Shown piece after piece: positions 42,301 to 56,000 of a DNA stretch of 64,000 nt (positions are counted from its first letter, which is position 1; each line of letters starts with the position of its first letter). The translations under genes were made by a program, and so were the position numbers. The notes below the pieces were generated by a model, which worked only from the letters and a program-made list of their open reading frames with translations, had not been told where the DNA came from and searched no databases. The stretch is from Acanthaster planci (taxonomy: Eukaryota > Echinodermata > Asteroidea > Valvatida > Acanthasteridae): the NCBI RefSeq assembly GCF_001949145.1, contig NW_019091521.1, positions 884,710-948,709 on the forward strand. The letters run 5' to 3'.

Positions 42301-43944
42301 ATGTATGATTCTCTGTATCACTAGCGCAATGTCTGCTCTGGAGTTTCGTCGTTGTATTGAAGAGGTCTTGATGCGATAGCTTTATTTTCAATTCATGAGT
42401 TTAATCCCCACTTAGAAGCAAATAGATTACAAACTTTACACAAAATCGCTTAAAAAGCCTGAATACCCTTCATCAGTATCACACGTATGGCAAGAACATG
42501 AAGGATGTTTCTTGTTATTTGGTTTATTTTTACAAGCGTGGGCATTCTGTTACCCTCAGGAATTTCTACCCCGACAACCTGTCTTGAAGCAAATGCATAT
42601 TTAAACGGGCGAATAAATTCCATTAACCCACTAGGGGGCGAAACGGTCAGTTGACGACCCCCAGGTGTAAAAAACTAGCTTATCCGACATTAATCAAATG
42701 CAGAGGAACTCCTCATTAAACATAAATACAGTAACACATTTTGTCTCAGAGGCCTGCTGTAATCCCGCATCACACACACGGGAGTGACAGGTAATTTCAG
42801 GTATGAATATTGGGAGACCAGACGGGGACAACACTGGAGAGGGTCGGGTGTTGATAACGTGCCACCTAAACGACCTAAAAGCTACAGGAGTGATTTCCAA
42901 TTCAATTAGGTCCCCATGTAAATGAAGGCCATTTTTTAATTAAACTGGCGGCGTTAAAGTACTCCAAACGTTTGGTGTAATGGGTAAACCAAGACTCAAT
43001 AACTTGGCGATAAAATGTTAGCACGGGCCAGTGTACATGTACATTTTTACAGCTTCTTCCTGTCACATATTAAAATAGCCGCGTTACCGAAAACAACAAC
43101 CCACTGTGGATGTCGGATGTTGGTTCAGGTGGAATCTCACGAGAATTGCCCAGGATAGAGAGAGAGATTTCATTTGTTATTCCTTTCCTGCGCCTTCGTC
43201 GCCATCGGTGTTAAAATCTGAGGGGGAAGACAGTTCCCAACGTGGCGCCTAGTCTTCACAGGACAATCCTCTTGGGATAGAGGGACGCCTGTCTGGCTAC
43301 CTTTAGACTTTGGGGATTGGTTTGTCATTTCACTAGTGAAAGAAATGAAAATAGAATCAACAGATATTCACGAGTCACGTCCTATGTAAAATCTTCCCTG
43401 TTACTGGGAAAACAGAGATGTTGGTCGAAAGATTTCTCTTCATGGTAAACATTTCTTCCCTCCCTTATTAGCTGATGCATTCCGGCAATTGTAAAAAATG
43501 ACTTGACAACATAAGTTTCAAGGCCACATCCAATTTTGATGACGCAAGGACCACAGTAAGCGCGGTTAATTTTGAAAAGTTTAGCTATATATCACATGCA
43601 CTATGCTGTGGCACGATCGAGCGGTGAATTTAAGACATGCCTGGAGAGGGAAGAAAAAAGCAACCCTTCCGAATGAACAATTTGAAAGTAACCTCGACTC
43701 TTCGCACTAGCACTGATAGGACCTAAACTTCACGTGTTTGTCCCAAAGGGTCGGCACTCACCTATTCAAATCATTTAAACCTAAGTTAGGTTGCAGCAAG
43801 ACATTTTTGACAGTCTCATGCATAAATGCTACCTAACTTTACGGCCCATTTTATGAGTCTTGTGTGAAGATCAGTTCTTTTTGCAAACTAGTCTAAAGTA
43901 TCTTTTAATGCCCAGTTTCGCTCTTTTACATTAATACTCAGAGC
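42301..43944. other. Gene-poor DNA, nothing recognised
   Basis: No exon, repeat or RNA gene could be supported. Confidence 0.45.
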
Positions 43945-44125
43945 GGTACATATAGAGGGAGTAGCACCAACTTTAGATTTTACAACCAAAATGGCTGTGG
44001 GTCATGTGTACAGAACAGCGTGCAGCTACGGTGTGCTGATTCCCCATGTACACTGACGAAATATCCACCATTTTGGTTCCAACAATTGAGACCTTCACGT
44101 CGCAACTCTCTCTATCAACAACTCT
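43945..44125 (-). repeat. Dispersed repeat family R2, copy 2
   Basis: Reverse complement aligns with 28395-28570 in the blocks gagagagttgcga, gttggaaccaaaatgg and agccattttgg, in the same order. Confidence 0.6.
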
Positions 44126-47100
44126 TTTCATCCCTTTCTTTCTGGCAATAAGTTTTCTTCACCGTAATATTCATTATCCAGCCACAGGTAAGACAAATCT
44201 TTTAAACTAATATTGTAGCTATGTAGATCCATAATGAAGAATAAGGATTGCACTTCTACGATCTTTGCCAGGCATTTCCTTAATTCGAAACCCCTACTGC
44301 AGATAAATAGCCAGTCGAGACAATGGTTGGTTCAGAGTTGACAAAGACGGTTCCATACTAAGTCCACCTTTGGAAAAACAAGATGTACACTTGTCATTGG
44401 AAGTGGGTACGATTTTATGTCCAAGTTTCGGGATTCATGACCAGAGCAACCCAATGTAATTCTGACAGGTCTTAGCCTATGTCGCCCTCAACGTTTCGCC
44501 GTATCTAGTTTTCCCGTTGGGTGTCATCTTGCTGCATGTTGCCACATGCATGATGTGATATTAAACATGCGTCCAAAGGGGGCATTGTTTCTATAGCTAT
44601 AGGGCTTGTCCCTAAAGCACGCTACGTACAAAGGCCAATAACCAAAACCAGCTACTCAAACATAATAAGACCATAACATTAACCCGTTGACTGACCTACA
44701 ACAATAACAAGAATGCAAACTAGCCCACTGCATGAGGCCTTTTCAATTAATGTGAGATAGACATCTTGACATTTTGCCAGCTTGGTATGAAGTGCGTTCT
44801 GTGTACTGGCATTGGCTGTGCACTGGATGCCATTGTTGCTCGATGTTGACGCACGTAAATCGTTTGCCTTCCAGACTGGGAAGTAATTTGTGCTGACGGT
44901 TTCTTCACAGGCTTGATTGAAGAACTCCGGCAGATGGTCCCCTCTACAGTACTAAGGTGAGGGTTGTAGAAAATACTGGAACCATTTCTGTCTTCTACTG
45001 ACCAAGCGAGAACCGACGGCAGGCACACGCTCCGCACACTAGTTTTGGCATTGAGATCCTGACAGCATGACCTTAACACACGTTCACGAAGTGGATCCGA
45101 ATGTTGAGTGGTGGCCAATATAAGCTGTCAGCGACACTGAAGAAGAGTGCCTGCACTTCGCTGACAGTAATTGGGGAAGGGCGACGGGGTTTGCCGCCAA
45201 ACAGGCGGCGAATCTGGTTTCCTACGATGAAACTCAGACTTGATGTTTCGACTTCTTGTCATGAACCCATGACTTAACGACTACAGTTTTCATCTCGATT
45301 GTAATGAAAAGACCATACTTCAAGCGTATCCATAGCATGGTCCGGAGTATTAAAGTATGCAGATACGTTTTTGGAAATTACAGCAATATAAATCCGTACA
45401 CGGTGGCATCATATAAGTAATTGGGAAACCAAGCTTTCAGAATCAATATAAAGTTGACATCCCGTGGCATAGTTATGTGACGGCAAACGATTCATGACAT
45501 TAAGTTATTCAGTATGTGACACAGTGCTTCATTTCCCCAAACCAGATTTTTTAAATGGACTTCCAAGGACTTGCATAGATTTATGTGATGTAGACACGTT
45601 TTTGTTGCTTAATTGTGTAAGTGTGAACAGGGCCTGTGATGTTTTCGATCGTAATGCAGTCTCTCGGCGAGCGTTTGTGATGATTTAATTATCGTCGGAA
45701 AAGTGGAATTTAAATTGAAATAGATAAAAGTAAAAGAGTCTTGTGGAAGCCGTTAAACCTGTCAATCGCATTGGGCGTTGGATGCAAGCTAAAAGAAATC
45801 GTTAGTAATTCCCCTGAAGGAATGCCATATTCAAACCCTGAGAGATTTAAAGGGGGCGATTCGCTTCCTCATAACGTATTCACGGCCCGCTCGCCGAACG
45901 AGCTGCTGCATCACATCCGCGGTCCACCTCACAATATAAGCATGTATACATCATGAATATTGATTGAGCAATCAATATGGAAATAACGCACCTGAAATGT
46001 GTTATCGACACGATATTATGGTTTAGTCTGAATTCGCGCTGACCCCCAATTTTTTCATGATGTACTGTGTATACAGATACAGTGGAGCAACTGCACATGC
46101 GCCTAGACGTTACGTACCATCGGACGTGAATACCCACAGCGCATACCCCACTACCTGTCATTTGTTTTTGAATCTACGGACAGCTATTTGAAAAGAGATT
46201 CCCAAAAACCAGACTCAAATAATATCCACTTAAGTGCAGAGTCCTAATACAGTGAAACTTGCGTTCAGATCGGTAGTTGTCCTGCCAATATATAGTATTT
46301 TTATCTATTAGAAATATTTAACAGTAAAAACACTGAAAGTGGGCTTTTGTGAAACTTATGTAACACGGTTAAATAACTTCAGAGTAATCTTGGTAAAGTG
46401 GAAATAGTATAGCAGAATTCGTGCTAGTTTTAAGTGTTCTTCGGGGCACAGTCAATAGTATAACGATACCTTTATGGTTTGGTGTTACCCATTCAATTAC
46501 ATCGTAATACCCAGGGACGGTCTGGTTCGGACGGCAAACTATCAATATACCGCACTAACCTCTCGTCTCTTACGCTAATCGTGTTCACCCCCCCCCCATC
46601 AGAGAAAAGAGGCTCTGAAGTCACGCGTCCCTCGCTCATGGACCGTGGCAACCGTGCCAGCTGTGCACGTGTTTGATATAATCAATGCTCATATTGGCGC
46701 GCCTTTGCTCCCTTTGCTCCTGAGCGTTGTTTCTCGTTTCTTTTTTCTTCCGCTGTGCAGAGCTTCGGTTGATCTGCGTTCACTGGTGGCGTCATTGTCT
46801 TGCTTTAATGGTGACACCGACCACGCGCAGCTCTCCCAACATAGGAGACGCCACATGCCTACGCAGGTCTGGCTGAGTGGCATGTACGTGAGCGGTTACT
46901 TCAATTCGCTACGGTGTGTATATTGGCTTAGCCCGGTGTAGCTTTCGTCCTAACTGTGTAGCCACTGCGGGAGACAAGCGAAGCCAAGCAGGTCATTGGA
47001 CAGTTCATTTTCCTTGCCGATTTCTCCGACATACCTGGAGGGATGTCTGCGTGAGAGCAAAAACAGCTGCTCAGAGACGATCTCTAACATTCCGTTCATG

Positions 47101-47635
47101 AAGGTAGGTATTTACGCAGGAAGCTTCTTCCGTATTAGAACTTTGTAGAATGTAATTGGCTGTCTCCACCGGGGCTGGGGAATTTCCCACAGGTAACAAA
47201 AGTATGCCATTTGAAGTAAGCGGCTCCCTCTTAAACCAATCTTGGAAATATCTAATCTTCGCAAGGTGCATTCTGCTTCTCTGTGTACTATAATCCCGTT
47301 TCTCATATTTCTCAGTTAACCGACTTTCAAGGAGCCTCCCTAGATTCTCACGGCTGACTTTGCCAGTGGCTTCTCGATGGTCGATGCCAGAGTCGTCTGG
47401 TGTAACGAGATTTCACAGACCGCAGTACTCGGTGGATTACGTCAGCCCGGTCCAACTTGTTGAACTAGTTCATGCGTCCTGGGATATGAAGTTTTATTTC
47501 CTCCTCGTTTGCCTTATAATGGGTGCACGCGCTAGTGTACCTTGGGGGGTGGTTTTCCCTACGCAGGATGCTGGAGACATCTGCGTCATCCGGTTGGTTT
47601 GACCCTTTGCTCCCACCTTGCCTCCCTCTCATGTT
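44126..47635. other. Gene-poor DNA, nothing supported
   Basis: A 123-codon frame at 44747-45118 (-) and a 98-codon frame at 46645-46941 (+) have no family resemblance. The latter sits in a locally GC-rich stretch and could be an exon of an unknown transcript, but nothing confirms it. Confidence 0.4.
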
Positions 47636-48007
47636 CCAATAAGCCTTTTGCGAGGTAAATTTGAATAAAATCTGGTACACTGGGGTATCTGATTGCACAT
47701 AAACATAATAATTTGAATTCCCCAGACTAAAGACACTATTGTTTATACTTTGTGATTCAGGGCAAGCTTTTGCATGGCTACCCGGTACCACCATCTCTGC
47801 TATAGCCTGGTTCCTTCGTACCCTTCTTATCTCTTGAAAACAGTGTATTGGTGCGAGGCGTCTATTATAAAGCCAACGCTTGCCCGAATCACGTGGTATA
47901 GCAACATTGTCTTTAGTATGGCGAATTCAAATTGTTATGTTCACTTGAATTTAAAGAACTCGGTGTACCAGAGTTTATTCAAGCTTAATTCGCAAAAGGC
48001 TGATTGA
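47636..48007. mobile_element. Palindromic MITE family A, copy 3
   Basis: Ends CCAATAAGCCTTTTGCGAGG and CGCAAAAGGCTGATTG are inverted and close to the family consensus. The left arm has 'cagggcaagcttttgc', the right arm 'cttgcccgaatcacgtggta'. Confidence 0.85.
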
Positions 48008-50262
48008 TTCCAGGGGTATAGGACCTGAATGACAAAACTTGAAAAGCTAGATTAGCACTGGAGAATGAATGTACCCTACGAGCTGGGATGACAAAACTGA
48101 GGAGGGGCGAGGGGGTTGTGAAACTTCTCCAGGCCGTTTGGGATTTTGCATTAGAAACCCCAAGTGCCATCCCAGCACCTTTGATCCTGACGCCCCTGGA
48201 AAGGCATGGATTCACTATGAAATAAACAACAATACCTCTGTAATATCATCTGCACTTACCAGGCATTCTATTATAGAAGTGTTCCTTTAAGATGCTACTT
48301 ACAATTCTGATTCTTTATCTGTACGTTTGCCACACTTTAGTGTACGGCGGGCGAACAGTGAGCCTCAAGAAGTTTCCATTATCATTGGGACGGAAGCCCT
48401 TTTTTCCCTAATTGCATGTACTACACTGGACAGCTAAAGAAACTTGCCACTTTTATCAAAGGCCAAACGTAAAAATGCACTCCATAGAAATAAACAATTT
48501 TTGTACACAAGTATGCTGCAATACCCCTTACTAATTACATGCCCAAAGGCAAGTGTTTTGTCAAAATTGTGTGCATGAGTGGTTTCTGTATAGTGATGCC
48601 ATCCTTACTGACTACGCATACACATTATTGAAAAGTAAAGATTGTGACTTCTTTATTTCGTCCTGTGGCATTGATTTCTTTGTAAAACTTAAGACTCATT
48701 CTGTTACATTCTGTGACTTTTGATTCAGTAACCAATCTGCTGTGCATGTCAATTTCTTTGTTATAAAGATAATGTAAACGTGTATGTAAACATCATAAAA
48801 GCGCCGATGAGCTGCATGCTGTATCATTCACAGCTCTTCTCAGCTCGGGAGACTCTATATGCAAAAGGAAATTGACTGAACGCACCGGCCATACATGTGT
48901 ATTTGTCCGTACCTTGATGACATACCACGACACGACCCTCTCCCTCAAGGATAGACGCAGTCACACGCAGTTTTCTGTCCCGGAAATTAAGCACAATTTG
49001 CATGAAAAACCACCCTGCGAAATCTGTAGTAAATTCTACCCGAGATGCACCTGCCATTAAGAATTAAAATGTCCCTAGAAAAAATGGATGCAAAGTTTGA
49101 AACGAATCTCAGACTTGAACAACGCAGAGGGCAATTTCAGTACGCTCACAACTCAGATAAAACTCAGATATACCCCAAAGTGACTGAAAGTAATAGTGAT
49201 TTGGTCGTCTAACGTCACCCCTTCCTAGCGTTGGGTATGTTTTTGTATCCTGTTTGATCGACATTTTGATTGGATAGATGTTAAGTTTAGATTACGGCTC
49301 TCAAAAAGTAATTTGTTTAGATCCAATGTCAAGAAAAAAAATGTTCTTCAACAGAATTATGGTAGGCCTATCTTGTGTTTTTTGTTTTACTTTAACATGC
49401 GTTGATGTTGTAACCCCATTGTCAGCATAGAAAAAAAACGAATAAATAATAAATCTAGACGAAAAAAAGAAATCGTATCCCAAAGAACATTGCAACATTA
49501 CTAGACCACAGCTGTGATCTCCAAAACATTGAATATAAAAGTGATCCTATACCATGGAGAGAGTGCAGTATGTGATAAGCCCCGTGCCAAATTTTCTTGA
49601 CAACGGCTCCTATTTAATACTTGGGTCTGATAAAGCCACTAGCCTCAGGCTGCAACCGTTTCTGCATCTGTGCAGCCATAGCCAAGTGATTTGGACACGA
49701 CTCTAACATACGGGTGAGCTGTGTATTGTATTCATAAATGAACATTACGACTGAACCATTTTGCAAAGACATCAGGTGTCTCTGTGTATAGCCAGTCGTA
49801 TTTGGTCTTGACTTTCACATGTGCGCCGTGGAGTGCATCACCTTAGCTGCGGACGTGAACAATGGAAATCTTAGGGTACGTTCGTCAATTCATACCACCT
49901 TTATCTTCACCTTCTAGAATTCCAGCTCAGTCTATAATGACGCTATTAGACTTTCAATTTGACTAACATACGAGGATTATCAGCGTTTGAAGGACACATT
50001 AAAGCATTCATGAAGCCATTAGAAAGAAACAGAAGGTGCCCAGAGGGTGGTAGACTGGAGCATATTCATTCCTCCCCATTCCTCTTCATTCCTCTCCATC
50101 CCATTCTGGGATGGACGCCGGTTCATCTAGAAATGTTAAAGCAAAAGTCTTACACGCAACCATGCTCGTTGTTTTGTTCACAAGGTCACGTTGAAGTTGG
50201 CTCATAAAATGTATAGACCATCTCTCACTCAGTGAACGATCTCTTCTGAATTCCTGGCCCAC
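48008..50262. other. Gene-poor DNA, nothing recognised
   Basis: AT-rich with small open frames only. No repeat shared with the rest of the window was noticed. Confidence 0.4.
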
Positions 50263-50400
50263 ATGTCTACCCTGTCAGAATCTGTGATGGAAGACGAACG
50301 ATTCAGGAGAGTCATCCATCGAGTTCAATGCCGCCGTTTCATGCCCGTTATTGAGCCCATTGTCGAGGACAACCTTCAACCATTCGGTTGGCTGCAGTAG
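50263..50400 (+). other. Short protein-like open frame, 45 codons
   Basis: ATG to TAG. The peptide is well balanced in charge and looks protein-like (e.g. RVIHRVQCRRFMPVIEPIV). It is preceded by an in-frame stop, and the frame downstream of the stop stays fairly open. No family recognised; possibly a decayed coding fragment. Confidence 0.15.
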
Positions 50401-52392
50401 TGGTGTGATGGCGGGATAAACGGTCGTTCATTTGCACAAACCTCGAGACCTGATCGTAAGGAGGACGGTATGGAAGTGGCAGCCGCGCGAAGGAAAACTT
50501 TATTTGCTCTCCTTGATTAATTGGGACCAAATCGTCGTTCAGTCGTCCAGGTTCGATCTTGCAGAAAGATAAATACAATTTGCAGGTTGATAGGATCGAT
50601 GCTCCCCTCAATGTTATGTCCCCTCAACATATTTGTCTCTGTCGGAGAGTAGAAGAATTATGAGAAAAGAACCAGTACAAATGGCACATCCCTGGTCTCT
50701 CGAAGGCGCCTCTTGCTTGTGTTTACCACTTCAAGTGAAAGCATTATTGACATGGCTAAAATTTCTGAAGTAGGTGTATGGCTCTAGGAATAGGTTTGAG
50801 GAGTATGCATGCTGCACACGTTTTAACTCATTTTGAGACACGGAGAAAAGAAGTTTTGTTATTAGGCGCAGTGCCCTAGAAAATTACCATGAAGCTGTTG
50901 CTGTTTTCTTGAACCAAGGAAAGAAAGTCCATCAATCCTTCTTATAAATACATGCTTCCAGAAGAACGAATATAATTTATGATTCACGATAAAAGCTTCT
51001 GGAGCCAATTAAAGGGTTTCTTTCTGCATTGTGTCCTTACGGATTGAATCAATTAGTGTGCACATTGGGTAACGCTTTTAGCAATTGTTACTTGTTTGGG
51101 CTCTTGTGACTTCACGAAATTGAAAATTTTCATAGACTATTCAAATTAACATATAAGAGGGAAATTGAGTCTTCCACTCAAAGGTTACCTAATATTGTTG
51201 GTCAAAGTTGTATATTTCCTTCGCCAGTTTGGGAAAAATACGAGAAATTTTTCCGAAATGATTCGATTGTGAACTCTGTGACCTGAAGTGCAACTCGAAA
51301 AAGTTCAATCTTCACTTTTCGAATTTCAGTCAGAAAGGATTTTTTTTTTTGTCGGCTGATAGGAAATATTCCCCATTGGTTCAACTGATTACAGCTTCCA
51401 GCTTATAAGTGACCGGAAATAACTCAATTAGTTCGATTAATCCCGTAGCTTAACTGGTGGATAAGATGGTTTGCGATGACCAGATGTAATTCTTCCCTAT
51501 GGAAATCGCAGGGGTGACCACTACAAAGAAGCCCCGAGAAGGAAAGGAGTACCACAGGCGTTTTAATGCATGCACTTTGGAGAGGATATCTCCTTGTATC
51601 AGTTAGGATATCTATACCCCCAGAACTTGATTGAAAAGAACAGTCTGAGACAGAGTATGCAGCCACACAGAGAGCAACAGCTGGAAAACCACTTTTAGGG
51701 CCGCCTTGAAGTCACAAACCATCTTCCCTGCCTTGCTCTTTCGAAACCACTTAGCAACGCAACACTCATATGCAGACCTATACGGAAAAGATAATACGAA
51801 TAACAATGCAATACAATACATGTACATGTATACGAGTAGAGCACTTAAGTACACTGTAGGCCTGTCATGATTGATATACACTGCTTTGAGGCATCGGGTT
51901 ACTGGCCCACCAACTGCTGGGAAAATCTTGACATTTCGTTCGATCATGTAGTTGGATGATCGGGATTCTCTGAATATCTTAATTTAGGCTCTTCGTTTGC
52001 TACACCCCCCCGCTTTTGTAAATTCTCTTTCTTTCCCACCGATCTCAAGGTTTAGGAACCATAATTTGTCCTGCCATCCGTTTAGCTTCGCGTAAAAGAC
52101 CGCGAATTTAATATGTCTTTCGATTCCAAAGCCAAGGAAGAATAACTAATATAACTTGAAATAGAATATTTGCGCTGGCACGACTCTTGTTCAACAAACG
52201 CCATAACATACATAAACGCATATAATTCATGAATCTGGTATCGCAAGGAAAGCATTTTTCAGAACACGATCACTGTAACAATAGCTTTTGCTACTCCAAT
52301 CCTTTCTTTGCACAGGTCAATTGACATCGATACTTAAAGGGATTAATTGGAACCCGTTTGTCTGCCGCCGAACTCGCCAGTTGGTCGCCGTA
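50401..52392. other. Gene-poor DNA, nothing supported
   Basis: The minus-strand frames at 50348-50611 and 51612-51947 show no known motif. Confidence 0.4.
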
Positions 52393-52486
52393 ATGATGCA
52401 TGCTGGGAAATTTTGGGGCATCCTTCTGATAAAAGTTTGTCTGCTTGTAATGCCTACAGGCTCACAATTCTGGTACAATGAATTTG
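52393..52486 (+). CDS. Candidate first coding exon of a secreted protein
   Basis: Two tandem ATGs (52393 and 52396) with a purine at -3 open a frame that reads like a signal peptide: MMHAGK (n-region), FWGILLIKVCLLVM (hydrophobic core), PTGS (small residues before a cleavage site), then QFWYNEF. It is followed at once by a strong donor, TTTG|GTAAGT, in phase 1. A short hydrophobic leader then an aromatic-rich start would suit, for example, a Wnt-type or other secreted ligand, but no second exon with family cysteines was found in the remaining 11.5 kb. Family unknown. The alternative is chance: the frame stays open 149 codons in all (52288-52737), running into the MITE. Confidence 0.3.
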
Positions 52487-52674
52487 GTAAGTTGACACAT
52501 TTCATTTCAGTTAACCCTTGTGATTCTTGCTTGCATGACATGACATGTTGGCACCCCGTTGTGTGGAATGTCACCCTTGACCCATTAGTTTTGCTATTCC
52601 AAGCCCACCTTGTTCGTTTTGAGGTTCTTAAATTTTCTCAAACTGTTCAAATCACCTTAAGGCAGTCAGCTAAG

Positions 52675-53000
52675 CCAATACCATTTGCGAGTTCAATTAG
52701 AAAAATCTGGCACACTGAGTTATCTGATTGCACATAAACATAACAATTTGAATTCCCCAGCCTGAAGACACTGTTGCTATACCTCGTGATTCGGGGCAAG
52801 CTTTTGCTTAGCGACCACCATCTCTGGAGTGGACTGGTTCCTTTGTTCCCTTCTTTACCATAACCTTAAGCTTGCCCCGAGTCGCGAGGTATAGCAACAG
52901 TGGCTTTGGTGTGGAGAATTCCAATTATTATGTTCACGTGAATTTAAAGAACTCAGTGTACCAGATTGTATTCAAATTGAACTCACAAAAGGCTTATTGC
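52675..53000. mobile_element. Palindromic MITE family A, copy 4
   Basis: Left arm GTTGCTATACCTCGTGATTC with GGGGCAAGCTTTTGC, right arm 'cttgccccgagtcgcgaggt' with 'atagcaacagtg'. Outer ends CCAATACCATTTGCGAGTTC and CACAAAAGGCTTATTGC. The centre is shorter than in the other copies (element about 326 bp). Confidence 0.85.
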
Positions 53001-56000
53001 AAAAGCATTACAGAATTCAAGAGAACGCATTTTAAACTGTAGTGGCAAATGTTTCCTTGTTTTTGTTAAATTCATGTCATCAAAAAGGCATTATAAAGCC
53101 TGGCGTTGGCAATGTGTTGTTTGTAGTTTCATGGGGGATTCAGAAGGCTATTGTGACAAAATTCAATGAAATGAGACACATTGTTCAAACAAAACAAAAC
53201 AAAATCAGGGTTAACATAGCAAACGTTCAGCTACAGATCTCTTTCTATTAAGCTCGTGAACCATTGGATCATCTTTTTTAAATTACCTGATTATTACTTT
53301 GGCTCTGAGCTACCTCATTTTGTTAACGGAAATCAATTAGCGAGAGTAAACACAGAAACTTTGACGCTGTGTAAGCCTAGCCCTTTGAGGACCCACATTG
53401 GCAACCACGCACTATCGTTTAATTTTTCATGACTACGGCTGGCCCATGGTCGCGAGCCCATTAATTTCACCGGCAACTACGAGCCGGTGTAAAGCACGGA
53501 CAGTAAAGTGGTTGGGTCCCTGCGTGTGGCTTAAACAATATTGGATTGTTTCGCCCGGAGAGATGGAGGGCAAACCTTTCCAATTGACGTCCGGTCGGAC
53601 GGTTGATCGATCGGAGAAGAGATCGCCCGTGCTACTGGAGGTCATGGTCAGGCGAGGCGGTCTAGGAAATGAATATTTTGGGATTTCTGACGTTATTGGC
53701 GTTGCTCATGTGCCTATCCGTCAAAGGACAATATTCACGATTTTAAGCGAGTATATATTTGGGGTCACGGTGTACTTCCTACGTCACGTTTGATTTTTGC
53801 TCCCCGATGTGTTTGCTTCACAAGTTGTTTCGATCGACCGGTTTAGCTTCAATTAACGAGCGGAGTTGTGCTCTCTTGGTAATCACATCTGTCTGCGGAA
53901 GGTCAACGTACTGCTGACAGGTGATTGTTTTATCCACGGAGTGAGGAGAGTATTGACTCTCTTCAAGTTCTTCAAACACTGGGGACGTGGCCGTTTTCCA
54001 GTTCCCTCCTTGTACAGAATGATGGGCTGTGCTGAACTGAATATTGCGTTCGACCCAAAGATGGCGTTGGCATCGAAACTGACGGACGTTTCACGAATTA
54101 CTTTAGAAGCATTTTCCTCCAGCTCATATTTTGGTGGAGGTGATGGGGCCAAATTGTTGAAACCGGACATGTGTTGTGTCGGGGTTTTGGGGCGTGTCTT
54201 GGCACCAGTCACTACTGTTCTGGTCACGTTTCACGCATCTTTCCTTGGAATATCGAATGACTCGGAGCTGAATCCTTTTACCTCTTTATAAAGGACGGAT
54301 CTGGTCAGTCTGACATTGAAACTAGTCTTTTAGTGTGCTGTTTTTTATTTCGAAATTAGTAAAATGTAACTATGGAAACATTTAAGAACCTTGGTGAAAC
54401 TTTAAATTCGTAGTAGCGGTCACAAGTTTTGAAAAACATCTTGCGGTTGAAGCGATGGAAAATAATGGACTAACATAGCGAAGCTACTGACATTTCCCTA
54501 ATTAATATAAAATTGCTTCTAAGTATAAAAGTATTTACTGGTTTAGATTATTCACCTGTACATCGTACCATATTTTAATATTTTGCCTATTTAAGGGCAT
54601 GTTGATGTCATTCTGTTTCATTCTCATTGTAATGCAATTCCAATTCAATGAACAATAAAGTTGGATGTGGTTTTGGGGAAGAAACCTCAACGTGGAGGCG
54701 ATTTCAGCTCTAAAATTAGACAAGACGTTTGTTATTCTGCATATTTCTGGTTCTTACTTTGAACAGAAACTTCTCAAAATTTGCATTATCGTACTGGAAT
54801 TACAGCAGCAGCTTGCTTATGAATTGGTAAAACCATGGAAATTTTGTTTTAAAATACGCACTTGCCAAATAGAGTACCCAAAAAAGGAAGTCAAATAATC
54901 TGTATATTCGTGTTTTCAAAATTGCTCATAATGTGCTCTTAAAATGCTCATGTATGCGTGGCTGTATGTCCTTCAAACATAACCTAAGCTTTTTGTCGTC
55001 GCCAGCAATTTTAGGGCATCGTGTTTCTGTGTGTATGCGTTGCTCAAGTCGACAATATGCCAGGCGTGTGTGCCAACCTTATTATATCTACACTAGAAAG
55101 TGGACCCGAGAACATGAGGTCCACGTGCATGATGCACAATTATGCTAACCTTGTCAGGACTAAGCGGGACATACAAGGTTATCCCCTCTCTGGAAAACAG
55201 TTTCAAAGGCATCAATAGGGTCATCAATAGCACAGCAAAACGAGGACGAACAGTTCAGGAAACAATCAACAACATTTCGGCTTAGAAGATTATTCACAAT
55301 GCAAGGCAGGGTACAGTTTTCACCTAGTTTTCTGCTGAAAAGGTATTACGTAAACACGTGCGTGCATATATACAATTTACATCTGGAGACGTCCAGATTT
55401 TAACGTGAAAAGTCTGTTTTTCAGCCAATGTCCTTCTCTTCCTGAGACTCTCCGCCTTACATTCGATTCGTTTCATTCAATGAATCATGCCTAGCGGGCT
55501 GGAGAGGACAGCCTCGTGTGAATATTAAACAATAGAAAGACACGGCGTCGAAGACACGATCGGCCATAAAAAATCCAATTGCAGCTGTCACTTGGACAGA
55601 AAAAAAATTATGTGCATGCAAAAAAGCTAATCGGCCGCTCCTAGCGTTAGGCAGCGAAAAGGGTTCACGCTGTAACTTTACACTCTCGCCACAGTAAGCC
55701 GATCATGCAAGTGATGTATTTGGTAGGGACTGAAATGTGAATTTCTTAACCGAGAGGCCATCAATTACAATATTGCAAACTTATGGATGTGATGAATTGT
55801 CATTTTCCATGCACTAACTGGCTTAGTGAAGTTACAGAAATATCAACATAACTCCACCATACCATTTTGTCAAAGATATGCTTGGGGCGATGTATTTTAA
55901 ATACCCAAAGACGTATGATTTTCATAGTGAAAACAAGAGTGTTCATGATTGTTTTGTCTTCTGTTGTTTCTACATAAACTTGCCCCTCTGGTGCTGGGAA

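Noticed and set aside
44747-45118. 123-codon minus-strand frame
   Set aside because: Low-complexity Ser/Thr-rich translation without motifs; a short plus-strand stretch bounded by AG and GT is equally likely and equally unsupported.
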